A stretch of 33,813 bases of DNA. It comes from Ohtaekwangia sp036568665 (GTDB lineage: Bacteria; Bacteroidota; Bacteroidia; Cytophagales; Cyclobacteriaceae). The notes beneath the pieces are model-generated. The model searched no databases, was not told where the DNA came from, and saw nothing but the letters and a program-made list of their open reading frames with translations. The DNA lies in contig NZ_DATCSD010000371.1 in the NCBI RefSeq assembly GCF_036568665.1, positions 1-33,813 on the forward strand, given 5' to 3'. Both the position numbers and the translations under genes were made by a program. This document shows, piece after piece, positions 1 to 8,200 of the stretch (positions are counted from its first letter, which is position 1; each line of letters opens with the position of its first letter).

Positions 1-453
1 GTCGTTCTTTTCAAACCGTCCGGTCTTCTCCAGTACTTTAATGCGATACGCAACAGCTCTAAAACCTTTTTCAACAATTTCAGGCGGGCGCGATAAGCCC
101 TGGGAAGGTCTTACAGTTTCACTTATTACAAAGGGTGCTAACCGGTCCATCATAATCTTCATTCCGGCTTGTTGCTCTGCCTCTGATTTCAACTCCTCGT
201 AGTCTCCCCACACGATAACACTGCGCCAGTTGGTCATGCTTTCCATGGCATCAACCTGAAAGCATATATTCGGATTACCACGCATCATCCTGATCTTCTG
301 CCCTTCTTTTGAGTGTGCGTAAATATACCCTTCGTAATAAACATACGTGACAGGAACAATATATATCCTGTTGTTGGCATAACATCCTATTCTGCCAAGA
401 AACTGCGAATGCAGAACATGATCTATCTGTGCTTCCGTTAATTGACCAAGCAT
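1..453 (-). CDS. Pyridoxamine 5'-phosphate oxidase-fold (FMN-binding) family protein, C-terminus beyond window
   Basis: The ORF opens with an ATG at 453 and stays open to the left edge, giving 151 codons. The start reads MLGQLTEAQIDHVLHSQFLG, followed by RIGCYANNRIYIVPVTYVYY and then a segment with KIRMMRGNP and NICFQVD. This is the usual layout of the split-barrel flavin-binding 'Pyridox_ox_2'/NimA-like group: a helix ending in 'LGRIGC', a strand with 'PVTY', and 'K...MRxNP.V.F.VD'. Family members bind FMN or heme and often act as small reductases; the substrate cannot be told from sequence. It starts 7 bases after the stop of the DUF892 gene, so the two are probably co-transcribed. The family call is firm; a role in stress or nitro-compound reduction is inferred from the neighbours. 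Confidence 0.85.
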   Translation of the reverse strand, partial: MLGQLTEAQIDHVLHSQFLGRIGCYANNRIYIVPVTYVYYEGYIYAHSKEGQKIRMMRGNPNICFQVDAMESMTNWRSVIVWGDYEELKSEAEQQAGMKIMMDRLAPFVISETVRPSQGLSRPPEIVEKGFRAVAYRIKVLEKTGRFEKND

Positions 454-460
454 GACTTTT

Positions 461-970
461 TCATTTAGTAGTTGACTCTCCTGCTAACCCACAAAATTGT
501 TCGGAGGAAAGTGCTGCCAGTATACGGCTCGTCTCGGTCTCCCATCCTATTATTTGCTGAAGCAGGTCCGCCACAGTATCTAATTCAAGTTCTACTGCCA
601 GCAGGCAGGCGGTGCGATAGCTGGTTATTTTATAGGCATTTATATTCTGTATACATCCAATCATTAGTATATCTTTCAAATGTCCGGGGTCTGCAGTATT
701 TAATATAGCGTGCGTTTCTGTTAGCAGCTTGTCGATCACTTCATTCTTTCGGGAGTTGGATGTGTTCAACAGGTAGCTGAATATTCTTTCCAGCTTGAGC
801 AATTTATACCGGGTACTCTCGGCATAATTCTTCACTTCGTCACTCAGTCTCGCAGACGTGCTCTGCCTGCTACAGGAACCTAATTCCGTTGCAAGCCTGG
901 TTTCAGTAAAATACAATCCCTGAAGAAGGAATGTAAATGCATTTTGCATGGTGAGGGTACTTTTTTTCAT
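461..970 (-). CDS. DUF892 (YciE/YciF-like) ferritin-like four-helix protein
   Basis: A 169-residue, wholly helical soluble protein. Its helices follow the YciF/DUF892 pattern: an N-terminal 'FLLQGLYFTETRL', a long helix with 'KLLKLERIFSYL', then 'QNINAYKITSYRTACLLAVE' and 'LDTVADLLQQIIGWETETS'. In the family, glutamates and histidines from these helices make a ferritin-like di-iron site. Here the helix positions are kept, but several usual ligands look replaced (for example N-A-Y where family members have E-H-Y), so metal binding is uncertain. Family members are induced by osmotic and general stress. It is the first gene of a two-gene unit with the downstream FMN-fold protein. Confidence 0.75.
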   Translation of the reverse strand: MKKSTLTMQNAFTFLLQGLYFTETRLATELGSCSRQSTSARLSDEVKNYAESTRYKLLKLERIFSYLLNTSNSRKNEVIDKLLTETHAILNTADPGHLKDILMIGCIQNINAYKITSYRTACLLAVELELDTVADLLQQIIGWETETSRILAALSSEQFCGLAGESTTK

Positions 971-1055
971 ATACGCATCATTTAAATTATTCCGTCTGCC
1001 GTGTTATCAAACTATAGATATACTGTTCAAACATCGCTATATATACATTTGCCGA

Positions 1056-1505
1056 CTAGAATACATCCAGAATCGAGTACGTTACACCATGATACGAAAA
1101 CGTGTCGCCAGCCTTTTTTCCCTGCATGGCCAGGAAGAATGGGCTCTTGCCGGAAAGACCAATGAATGATTCATTTTTCACCTGGAACTGTTCTGTGCTA
1201 ACCGCGATAAAGAAAGTACCCAGGCTGGTTACTACCACAGCGCCCGGTTCTGCTTCCGTAAATATTCGGTCGGGTGCAGCTTCCATCATCTGCAGCAACA
1301 GCATTTCATTATTGGCAAAGATCAATGCTTCGTGCAAACCACTTATTTCATCGATACGTTGCTGCATGGCCGACATTTCGGTATTGTCGTACTCTTCTTC
1401 ATTACCTAATCCTTCTGTTTGCAGCAAGGCTTGAATACGATCTTTAAAATCGTCTATAAGTGATTGCTGTTTACGAATACAACTTTGAAGCATCTGCTTC
1501 TTCAT
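1056..1505 (-). CDS. Gre-like transcription factor (GreA/GreB family)
   Basis: I place the start at the ATG at 1505 (149 residues; MKKQMLQSCIRKQQ). It is preceded by a purine-rich stretch, and the upstream in-frame ATG at 1580 lacks any such signal. Residues about 1-75 form a helical hairpin with an acidic tip (NEEEYDN), like the Gre coiled coil that reaches into the RNA polymerase secondary channel. The C-terminal half has the FKBP-like Gre domain signature: SFIGLSGKSPFFLAMQGKKA and 'GDTFSYHGVTYSIL', matching 'I..SPLG.AL.GK..GD.V...G..Y.I'. The normal role of the family is rescue of backtracked polymerase by transcript cleavage. The sequence is divergent, so it may instead be a regulator at the secondary channel. 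It stands alone among stress-type genes. Confidence 0.72.
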   Translation of the reverse strand: MKKQMLQSCIRKQQSLIDDFKDRIQALLQTEGLGNEEEYDNTEMSAMQQRIDEISGLHEALIFANNEMLLLQMMEAAPDRIFTEAEPGAVVVTSLGTFFIAVSTEQFQVKNESFIGLSGKSPFFLAMQGKKAGDTFSYHGVTYSILDVF

Positions 1506-1660
1506 TGTAGCTTTCTTTGCTTCGATTATCATGATACTAATATCGTGTCCAGTCAGTATACCAGGCCTAACATGCATCATTGCAGAAACTGATCTTTATC
1601 ATATTCGTAAGCAGGCCGGATAAAACTCTGTGTTTATAATGACGCTCATCATGATGGGCA

Positions 1661-1674
1661 GGTATATATATACC
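1661..1674. promoter_or_regulatory. 14-bp perfect palindrome upstream of the YtxH gene
   Basis: The sequence ggtatatatatacc is a perfect inverted repeat 30 bases before the YtxH start codon. It could be an operator for a dimeric regulator. The whole window is rich in TATA-type words, so it may also be compositional. Confidence 0.25.
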
Positions 1675-1703
1675 GATCTTGCCTTCTAAAAAACAGCTTC
1701 TAT

Positions 1704-1958
1704 ATGAATAAGGGAAAAGTTATTTTGGGTGTACTGGCCGGAATAGCCGCTGGTGCCGTAATGGGAGTTTTGCTTGCTCCGGAAAAAGGATCGCGCACAA
1801 GAAAGATCATTCAGCGGAAGGGCGAAGATCTGGCCGATGCGTTGAATGATAAAATAGATGAGAAGTTTGATGAACTGGTAGATCGCCTGACCGGCAGACT
1901 GAAGAAAACGAAAACACCAGGCGATGCTGCTGTTAATAAAAATGAGTATGTGGACTGA
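1704..1958 (+). CDS. YtxH domain-containing membrane protein
   Basis: An 84-residue protein. Residues about 5-27 (ILGVLAGIAAGAVMGVLLAP) form a glycine/alanine-rich single membrane helix, followed at once by EKGSRTRKII and then a charged amphipathic helix with DEKFDELVDRLTGRLKK. 'LLAPxxGxxxR' after a short transmembrane segment is the hallmark of the YtxH (gas-vesicle-protein-like, general stress) family. The molecular function is not known; members are usually induced by stress. No Shine-Dalgarno is seen, as is normal for this phylum. It converges with the Hsp20 gene on a shared hairpin. Confidence 0.85.
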   Translation: MNKGKVILGVLAGIAAGAVMGVLLAPEKGSRTRKIIQRKGEDLADALNDKIDEKFDELVDRLTGRLKKTKTPGDAAVNKNEYVD

Positions 1959-2040
1959 CTATATATATCGCGCTATATAAATCCTGTATACTCGTTCATG
2001 AGGCGGGATATAACCATCAACGTATATCCTTATAAAAAAA

Positions 2041-2066
2041 ATACCCCGGCAACAAATCCGGGGTAT
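2041..2066 (-). terminator. Intrinsic terminator of the Hsp20 gene (possibly bidirectional)
   Basis: A 9-bp perfect stem (ataccccgg / ccggggtat, 2041-2049 with 2058-2066) and an 8-base loop. Read on the minus strand it is followed by eight or more T residues (complement of the A-run at 2033-2040), so it should terminate Hsp20 transcripts 23 bases after the stop codon. On the plus strand it lies about 80 bases after YtxH, with only a weak T-rich tail. Confidence 0.85.
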
Positions 2067-2088
2067 TATTAAAACCAATCACAGACTC

Positions 2089-2526
2089 CTACTTCACTTC
2101 AATGGCTCTTCTTGTTTTTACCGGGTTTATTATTTTCTTGGCTATACTCAGCCTGAGAATGCCATCTTCGTAGTTTGCTTTGATATCATCTTCATTGGCA
2201 TTCTCCGGCAATGAAAACGAACGACTGAACGAACTATAGCTGAATTCTTTGCGGGTATAATCTTTTTCTTTTTCCTCTCTCTCTTCCTGTTTTTCGGAAG
2301 AAATAGTAAGCACGCCATTTTCTGAGGAGATTTTGAAATCTTTCTTGTTCAATCCCGGAGCAGCAACTTCGATGTCGAATGTCTTTTCTCCTTCTTTTAC
2401 ATTTACTGCCGGAAGAGATTGCTTTTTCAAAAGGTCAGAATCAAAGAACCGGTCAGTATCGAAAAAATCAGATAGCCAGGCACCATTACCTAGTAACGGC
2501 CAGTCAGTACGTTTAATGAGTGACAT
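2089..2526 (-). CDS. Hsp20/alpha-crystallin small heat shock protein
   Basis: A 145-residue small heat shock protein, typical length for bacterial Hsp20. An N-terminal arm (WLSDFFDTDRFF) precedes the alpha-crystallin domain at about residues 38-130. Recognisable parts are PAVNVKEGEKTFDIEVAAPG, 'LNKKDFKISSENGVLTIS', and the GIL motif near the end in 'YEDGILRLSIAK', where A-x-x-x-x-G-I/V-L is the family signature. These ATP-independent chaperones form oligomers that hold unfolding proteins for refolding. The start is fixed by a strong Shine-Dalgarno upstream. A terminator follows the gene, so it is a single-gene transcript. It sits between stress-associated genes. Confidence 0.95.
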   Translation of the reverse strand: MSLIKRTDWPLLGNGAWLSDFFDTDRFFDSDLLKKQSLPAVNVKEGEKTFDIEVAAPGLNKKDFKISSENGVLTISSEKQEEREEKEKDYTRKEFSYSSFSRSFSLPENANEDDIKANYEDGILRLSIAKKIINPVKTRRAIEVK

Positions 2527-2530
2527 AATG

Positions 2531-2538
2531 AACCTCCT
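2531..2538 (-). promoter_or_regulatory. Strong Shine-Dalgarno sequence for Hsp20
   Basis: On the minus strand the bases before the ATG read aaaaggaggttcatt, giving a full AGGAGG six bases from the start codon. This is unusual here: nearly all other genes in the window have no such sequence, as is typical for Bacteroidota. It suggests strong or specialised translation of this chaperone. Confidence 0.75.
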
Positions 2539-2653
2539 TTTTTTTATTTGATGACACTAAAATAGGTTCCAATAGATGCTGGCACCATGACAGTCATCGG
2601 AATGGATCGAGACTTTCGTCATCAGGAACGAAGCCGTGTTTGTACGGGATATA

Positions 2654-5365
2654 CTATATATTATATGGAATGGCTTTGTGAGTCGCTGCGCGCCTATGCC
2701 AGTATTTGTATATTTCTCCGAACCACAGCACCAGCGATGACAATGCAGTCAGCACGGCAAACTCCAGAGGCGGCACAGTACCAAAGCCAAACATTTTCTT
2801 GAGGAACGGGATCTCTATAATGCCCACTGTAATAATGACTGACGAGATCATGGTTAACGTGATATATAGATTGGAGAATATACCGATATCAAAAACAGAG
2901 CGGGTCATAGATCGCATGTTATACAAATTAAACAACTGTGTGAACGACATAACGATAAATACACCGCTGCGTGCATGTGCTATACCGGATGGCAGCCAAT
3001 AGTGATAGGCAAGTATAGCAATGAGAGTCATCAGAGTTACGTTGATAAAAAGGAATGGCAGAATACTTTTGTGAAGTATCTTTTCGTCTTTGTTCAATGG
3101 CTTGGAGTTCAATGCTTCGCCATGGCCTCGTTCTGCTGCCAGTGCCATATCGCCAACACCATCGGTTACAAGGTTTAGCCAGAGTATCTGAATAGTAGTA
3201 AGCGGCATTGGCAAACCAAATGCTATCGTAAAGATCAACGTGCATATTTCTGCCAGGTTGGTGGTGATCAGATAAAAGCTGGCTTGTCGTGCATTCATAA
3301 ACACGATCCTTCCTTCTTCGATCGCATGCACGATGGTGGAAAAATTATCATCCGCCAGCACAACCTTGGCCGATTGCCGGGCAACGTCTGTTCCCATTAT
3401 ACCCATGGCAATACCAACATCGGCTTTCTTTAATGCCGGGGCATCGTTCACCCCATCGCCTGTCATAGCAATGAGTTCTCCGAGTGCTTGTAACCTGCTG
3501 GCTATACGCATTTTCGTTTCTGGATTCAGCCGGGCGAATACATTTACCTTTTTTACAGCTTCATCGAATTCTTCATCATCCAGCGCTTTTAACTGCTCTT
3601 CCGAAAGAGCTATTACTTCTTCACTTTCCCGCTCATCCAGTATACCGGTGGCGCGTGCAATAGATGTAGCGGTGCTGATATGATCACCCGTTGCCATAAT
3701 AACCCGAATGCCTGCGCGATGACATTGCTGAATGGCAGCTTTCACTCCCTTTCGCGGTGGATCGATCATACCTGCTACCGAAACGAAAACCAGTTGTTCT
3801 AATGTTTTGCTATCTATAGTATCGGCCTGATAATCACGATAGGCAATGCCGATAACCCGCAACGATTCCTGCGACCATGTGTTGATCTTGTGGTATAGCG
3901 AAGCCCGCATATTTTCATCCAGTGGTATTATACCTTTGTCGGTGAAAACATGTGTACATTTTTTCAGCACCATCTCAGGTGCACCGATCACGAATAGCTG
4001 GCGTGCATTTTCGTGGCGAACCAGCGTTGCTCTCATCTTGATACCCGGATCGAACGGAAGATCATCTATCTTCACGATATTATCAGCCGGTATAGATATA
4101 CCAGCCTTTCGCGATAATACCAGTAATGCACCTTCTGTAGGGTCGCCCACCAGACTATATATATTCTGTTTTACATCGTGGTGAATGGAGGCGTTGTTAC
4201 ACACTCCTGCAATCAGCAATGCCTGTTGCATTGCCCGCTGGCCGGCCGGTTCCCATGTAACATCCTGGCTGGTAAATGTACCCAGCGGCATCCACCCTTC
4301 TCCGCTTACGAGTATATCCGGTTTATCCCATACAAATAGCTTTTTTACAGTGAGTGCATTTTCTGTGAGCGTTCCGGTTTTGTCTGTGATAATAGTTGTA
4401 ACAGCGCCCAATGTTTCGGTAGAGGTAAATTCACGAACTATAGCATTGCGCCTCGTCATGCGCATCGATCCTATCGCCAGCACAATCACAATTATACTCT
4501 GTAAGCCCTCCGGTATAATAGAGACCATGGCGGCTACTGACACCAGGAACAATTCGTTCAGCGCCATATCAGTAGTGAAATAGCCTACAACAAATAAAAC
4601 GATCGCAGCAAAGAGAGAGGCAACTCCCATTTGCGTGGCCAGTGTATTTATCTTCTGCTGAAAATGGGAAGGTCGAACGGGAATGGCTGCGAGTGTCTGC
4701 GCTATTTTGCCAATGGCTGTGGCAGATCCAGTGCCGGTTACTATAAATATACCATAGCCACTGGCAACAAAGGTACTTCCCCATACCATATTTTTTTTAT
4801 CGCCCAGTGATACAGCAACCGGCTGCGCATCCACTGATTTATTTACGGGCAGCGATTCGCCTGTTAGCGATGACTCAATGGTGCGAAGATTTTTTACTTC
4901 AATCAATCGTCCGTCTGCCGGTATATAATCGCCTTCTTCCAGCGAAACTATATCTCCGGGAACAAGCTGCGATGCTTTCAGAGTAACACGTTGTCCGTTA
5001 CGGAGCACTTTCGCCTGCGGCACCAGCAATTTATGCAGCGATGCCAAAGCCCGTTCCGCTTTCCATTCCTGGCTAAACCCGATCAGGGCATCAATCATTA
5101 CAACAACCGCTATAACATAGGCATCTGTTCGATGTCCTGTAAACCACGACAGTATACCTGCCAGGAACAATACCAGGATAAGCAGACTTTTAAACTGCTT
5201 GATAAAAAGTATACCGATAGACCTGGAAACAGGAGCAGGAAGTTCGTTCAGCCCATATTGTATTCTTCTGGCCGCAGCTTCTTCTTCCGTCAAACCCCAG
5301 GCATTGGTCCGGAGGGAAACGAAGGTTTCTTCAATACTGAGACATGCGTAATCGGAGTGTTCCAT
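2654..5365 (-). CDS. Cation-transporting P-type ATPase, type II (Ca2+-ATPase class)
   Basis: 903 residues, the normal length for bacterial SERCA/PMR1-like pumps. In order: cation-ATPase N domain (about 4-70), actuator domain with TGES (168-171), membrane helix 4 with IPEGL (284-288), phosphorylation motif DKTGT (328-332), nucleotide domain with GDPTEG, MATGDH (about 557-562), hinge motif TGDGVNDAP (635-643), and a C-terminal block of membrane helices. Glu in PEGL, Glu in 'NLAEI' (M5) and N/T/D in 'LWLNLVTDG' (M6) match the Ca2+-coordinating residues of SERCA, so Ca2+ export, or Mn2+, is likeliest. Oddity: the conserved ATP-contacting Lys of the 'KGAPE' motif is Ile here (VIGAPEM, residues 459-465). 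It is a single-gene unit with a candidate promoter just upstream. Confidence 0.92.
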   Translation of the reverse strand: MEHSDYACLSIEETFVSLRTNAWGLTEEEAAARRIQYGLNELPAPVSRSIGILFIKQFKSLLILVLFLAGILSWFTGHRTDAYVIAVVVMIDALIGFSQEWKAERALASLHKLLVPQAKVLRNGQRVTLKASQLVPGDIVSLEEGDYIPADGRLIEVKNLRTIESSLTGESLPVNKSVDAQPVAVSLGDKKNMVWGSTFVASGYGIFIVTGTGSATAIGKIAQTLAAIPVRPSHFQQKINTLATQMGVASLFAAIVLFVVGYFTTDMALNELFLVSVAAMVSIIPEGLQSIIVIVLAIGSMRMTRRNAIVREFTSTETLGAVTTIITDKTGTLTENALTVKKLFVWDKPDILVSGEGWMPLGTFTSQDVTWEPAGQRAMQQALLIAGVCNNASIHHDVKQNIYSLVGDPTEGALLVLSRKAGISIPADNIVKIDDLPFDPGIKMRATLVRHENARQLFVIGAPEMVLKKCTHVFTDKGIIPLDENMRASLYHKINTWSQESLRVIGIAYRDYQADTIDSKTLEQLVFVSVAGMIDPPRKGVKAAIQQCHRAGIRVIMATGDHISTATSIARATGILDERESEEVIALSEEQLKALDDEEFDEAVKKVNVFARLNPETKMRIASRLQALGELIAMTGDGVNDAPALKKADVGIAMGIMGTDVARQSAKVVLADDNFSTIVHAIEEGRIVFMNARQASFYLITTNLAEICTLIFTIAFGLPMPLTTIQILWLNLVTDGVGDMALAAERGHGEALNSKPLNKDEKILHKSILPFLFINVTLMTLIAILAYHYWLPSGIAHARSGVFIVMSFTQLFNLYNMRSMTRSVFDIGIFSNLYITLTMISSVIITVGIIEIPFLKKMFGFGTVPPLEFAVLTALSSLVLWFGEIYKYWHRRAATHKAIPYNI

Positions 5366-5382
5366 CAGGCATCATAGAAAAT

Positions 5383-5414
5383 CAAATCTATATACCGGAA
5401 TCTATATAATACAT
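5383..5414 (-). promoter_or_regulatory. Candidate promoter of the P-type ATPase, with a 14-bp-period direct repeat
   Basis: The minus strand has a perfect TAnnTTTG -7 box (TAGATTTG, 5390-5383), 17 bases from the start codon. The -33 region is weak (ATG at 5414-5412, 21-base spacer). The 10-mer AATCTATATA occurs twice, at 5385-5394 and 5399-5408; the first copy overlaps the -7 box, so it may be a regulator site. Confidence 0.45.
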
Positions 5415-5616
5415 GACCATAATCAGCAGATTGCAGCGCGCAACATGAGAAATGTCATATAGTATAAAGACGAACACCTGGTAATGTTTATAGCGAAAGG
5501 TAATTTTCGGTTTGGGTTTTCAAAACCATCGGAATGATGCGCGCTGAATCTAATGTAAATATACCGGTTACCCGACCTAATCTACCGATCTTTACTTCTT
5601 TAGTTTTTCCTATGAT

Positions 5617-7020
5617 TTACTCCCGCACAAACTCCGTCTCGATGTTGTTTTGTTTAAAGATGAGTTTTTTCTCTGTGGGCTTGAAGATCACATCCACTCC
5701 GTAGCTTTCTATCCGGAAGAGATTGTTTCCTGTGTACGCTAATGGTACCGGCTCCCGGTTGGATATCTGTGCAACCAGTTCGTCATTTTTTTGTAGGATG
5801 GTGACTTTCACGGAAGTGCTCGTGGCAAGATATACTCCGGGATACTGTGCTATATTTTCAATGGCTATTTTAGCAGGCGGATTATAGGGCTCTATTTCTG
5901 TTATACCGTCTATAGTTTCGAGTCTGGCAATAATGCCCCAGCCATAAAAGTCATTGGCAACACCAATCATTAAGTCATTTATACCTTGTTTCAGATTTAG
6001 GGCTACCCTGCCGTTTTGTACTGATAGTCTTCCGTCAGGGTACTTTCTCATATTTTGTGTGAACAGATTTTTATCCACATAGGTAAGCTGGTTATTAAGA
6101 TATACCCATATCTCATCACTAAAGCCCAATTGCAAATTCGTCTTCACCGGTTCTTTGGTGATGATCTTCGCTCGCAACCAAACAAGTCTGCGCTTTTCGC
6201 TGTCGCCAAACTGGCGCGTGAGATTTACCAAGCCCGCTGTTTCTGCTTCTGCTTTTCCGGAGAACAATTCATTTTTCGGCAAATCCATAACGGCTGTTGG
6301 TTCTGTGCCCACGGCCAGAAATGAAGGTTGCGTAACGGCCCAGCTCCGGATATAGTTGGCTTCATGTTTGGTAAGGTCTGCACCTTCTGCGGGAGATATA
6401 CCTTCCGTTTCACCCGGCTTTATCTCTATGTTACTAATATAAGCAGCACCTTCAAACGCTATACTTCCCTCCGATTCTCTGCCTTCGAGTTTGGGTATTT
6501 GCAATATCAGTTTGGTGTTAACAAAAACATGCATCTGCTTACCGGAGATTACCAGCTTGATATGATTCCATTCTCCAGCCCTGGCCGGTGCCGGTGCCTG
6601 GTACTGCGGATACATATCCCACATGTTTACGCCATCGAAGTAAGGACAATACTGTATACCTTCGTTGGCGAACTTGTTCCCGATCTTTTGCACACGCAGA
6701 TAAAGGATCTCCTGTTCCTTTTCATTCTTTCGATGAAAGTATACTGAATTGGCAAACTCGGTTGATACAGGTTCTATGTCGTATTCAATAATGCCATCTT
6801 TAAAGACTACATCTTTCAGTATCACCGGCCCTGATTGTTGTTGCAATTGCATAACACGTCTGCCCTTATAATCAAGGAATTGTACTTTGCCTTCCTGGAA
6901 AGTCCACCGGTCTTCAGCGACAAGTACTTTGCCGGCAGAAGGTTTTGCTTGCTTTTTCTGAGCAAAGCTTGGTAACGTGATTGCCAGTGGAAGGCAAAGA
7001 AGTAGCAGTATTTTTTTCAT
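5617..7020 (-). CDS. Secreted LamG/DUF1080-like (concanavalin-fold) protein
   Basis: The start chosen is the ATG at 7020 (MKKILLLLCLPLAITLPSFA), which gives a clean signal peptide cut after SFA; the upstream ATGs at 7041 and 7026 would put a charged extension before it. The mature protein has 467 residues with the leader. The first part (about 30-205) resembles the DUF1080/LamG beta-sandwich: 'DGIIEYDIEP', 'SVYFHRKNEKEQEILYLRVQ', 'GEWNHIKLVISGKQMHVFVN' and a closing 'GSIAFEGAAYISNIEI'. A second beta-rich part follows, with a galactose-binding-like stretch 'DEIWVYLNNQLTYVDKN'. The C-terminus has a short domain beginning 'IAQYPGVY', like the DUF3471-type tails of Bacteroidota proteins. Such proteins bind carbohydrates or related ligands outside the cell or in the periplasm; the ligand is unknown. 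Confidence 0.72.
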   Translation of the reverse strand: MKKILLLLCLPLAITLPSFAQKKQAKPSAGKVLVAEDRWTFQEGKVQFLDYKGRRVMQLQQQSGPVILKDVVFKDGIIEYDIEPVSTEFANSVYFHRKNEKEQEILYLRVQKIGNKFANEGIQYCPYFDGVNMWDMYPQYQAPAPARAGEWNHIKLVISGKQMHVFVNTKLILQIPKLEGRESEGSIAFEGAAYISNIEIKPGETEGISPAEGADLTKHEANYIRSWAVTQPSFLAVGTEPTAVMDLPKNELFSGKAEAETAGLVNLTRQFGDSEKRRLVWLRAKIITKEPVKTNLQLGFSDEIWVYLNNQLTYVDKNLFTQNMRKYPDGRLSVQNGRVALNLKQGINDLMIGVANDFYGWGIIARLETIDGITEIEPYNPPAKIAIENIAQYPGVYLATSTSVKVTILQKNDELVAQISNREPVPLAYTGNNLFRIESYGVDVIFKPTEKKLIFKQNNIETEFVRE

Positions 7021-7185
7021 AACCATTGCAGATTTATACAAAGTTGTAGCGTTACGATCATCTTGCTTCGTTCAAACCTGTTCAAGTTTGTTCAAGGTCA
7101 GTGCAAAAATGTATAAGCCCTGTTCCCGTAGACTTTTCAATTAATACGTTTACACTCGTATCTCTCATTTTATTAAAATCATTAG

Positions 7186-7221
7186 TTTGACTAGCGATCA
7201 GTCTCTATTTTTTTACCTTTA
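7186..7221 (+). promoter_or_regulatory. Possible promoter of the secreted DinB gene
   Basis: TTTG at 7186-7189 and TACCTTTA at 7214-7221 (seven of eight matches to TAnnTTTG), 37 bases before the ATG. The 24-base spacer is longer than usual, so support is modest. Confidence 0.35.
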
Positions 7222-7258
7222 ACCATTGTAGTTATAAATCCACCAACCCAATTGTAGT

Positions 7259-7780
7259 ATGAAAAAATTGTTGATTATCGCATTGCTGTTATGTTCCATT
7301 CAGGCATTTTGCCAGGGACAATTTCAAAAAGAAACAGCAGGATCACTCAGTTTTGTATCTGGTCATGTAATGCAACTGGCGCAGGCTATTCCTGCAGACA
7401 AGTATACCTGGAAGCCTCAGGATGGTGTGCGTTCTGTAGCACAGGTTTGCGCGCACATTGTATCAGCCAATTATTTTTTTGCTTCCAAGCTTGGCGCCAA
7501 GATTCCGGAAGGTGTAAATATGCAAACACTGGAAACTGATCTGAAAACAAAAGATGCCATTACTGCTGAACTCAAAAGATCGTACGATCTGATTATTGGT
7601 GCCATTAAAAATGCACCTGACGCATCGCTGACAAGTAAAATAGAATTTCCATTTCCCGGAGACTTCACCGGTATGTCTACCATTCTTATAGCACTTGGCC
7701 ACTCGAATGAACATCTCGGGCAACTGATTGCTTATGCGCGCATGAATAAAATTACGCCTCCGTGGAGTGACAGTAAATAA
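7259..7780 (+). CDS. DinB family protein with signal peptide
   Basis: 173 residues starting MKKLLIIALLLCSIQAFCQG, a signal peptide with likely cleavage near CQG. The rest is the DinB/YfiT four-helix fold: 'RSVAQVCAHIVSANYFF' with His66, and 'ILIALGHSNEHLGQLIAYAR' with His148 and His152. These three histidines match the metal-binding triad of the superfamily. Members include thiol-dependent enzymes and many of unknown reaction; most are cytoplasmic, while exported versions like this are common in Bacteroidota. The signal peptide and the metal triad are seen; the reaction is unknown. It is followed by a long hairpin. Confidence 0.88.
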   Translation: MKKLLIIALLLCSIQAFCQGQFQKETAGSLSFVSGHVMQLAQAIPADKYTWKPQDGVRSVAQVCAHIVSANYFFASKLGAKIPEGVNMQTLETDLKTKDAITAELKRSYDLIIGAIKNAPDASLTSKIEFPFPGDFTGMSTILIALGHSNEHLGQLIAYARMNKITPPWSDSK

Positions 7781-7793
7781 TATAAAAAGCTTT

Positions 7794-7830
7794 CTGTCGT
7801 ACTTCTGAGTTACCCTCCGAAGTACGACAG
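7794..7830. terminator. Long hairpin after the DinB gene (terminator-like, no T-tract)
   Basis: A perfect 12-bp stem (ctgtcgtacttc / gaagtacgacag) with a 13-base loop, 13 bases past the DinB stop codon. There is no run of T on either strand directly after it, so it may stop or protect the 3' end of the mRNA rather than act as a classic intrinsic terminator. Confidence 0.5.
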
Positions 7831-7901
7831 TATAGTATAGCCTGATTTCCTTCCGCCGGTAGTATATTTCCTTTTATTAACAGTGCTTGCGGCCAGCGAT
7901 A

Positions 7902-7931
7902 TTGAGATGAACTATATATAGGTTATTTTTG
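7902..7931 (+). promoter_or_regulatory. Bacteroidota-type promoter for the small coiled-coil protein
   Basis: TTG at 7902-7904, a 19-base spacer, then TATTTTTG at 7924-7931, which exactly fits TTG-N19-TAnnTTTG. The predicted transcription start is about 7937, leaving a leader of roughly 15 bases before the ATG at 7953. Confidence 0.65.
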
Positions 7932-7952
7932 AATCGCTAATGATTGATTCAA

Positions 7953-8150
7953 ATGACTGAACGCGAACTGATAAAACTCGAAGCAACCATCCGGAACAAA
8001 ATGGAAGAGATCAAAGCACAACGTGTGAGCTTGAAGGACTCTGGTGTTGGTGCTTTAATGAATACCTTAAAGCGTGCTGACGAAGCGCTTTATGAAAAGA
8101 TACTTCCGGAGTATAAGAAGATGGTTGCCGATTATAATATTTTTAAATAG
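7953..8150 (+). CDS. Small helical protein of unknown function
   Basis: The start is the ATG at 7953 (MTERELIKLEATIRNKMEEI), which agrees with the promoter at 7902-7931; an in-frame TTG at 7944 is less likely. The 65-residue product is highly charged and almost wholly helical, with a probable coiled coil over residues 1-30 and a second helix with RADEALYEKILPEYKKMVAD. There is no signal peptide, cysteine or recognised domain. Its own promoter supports that it is a real gene. I do not recognise a family. Confidence 0.62.
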   Translation: MTERELIKLEATIRNKMEEIKAQRVSLKDSGVGALMNTLKRADEALYEKILPEYKKMVADYNIFK

Positions 8151-8200
8151 GCTTCCTGCTGTTATTGCACTCTATAACTCTGCTCTCCATTCTTTCATCG

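Noticed and set aside
6328..6747. 139-codon plus-strand frame
   Set aside because: It is antisense to the LamG-like secreted protein, with composition unlike a real protein and no start signal.
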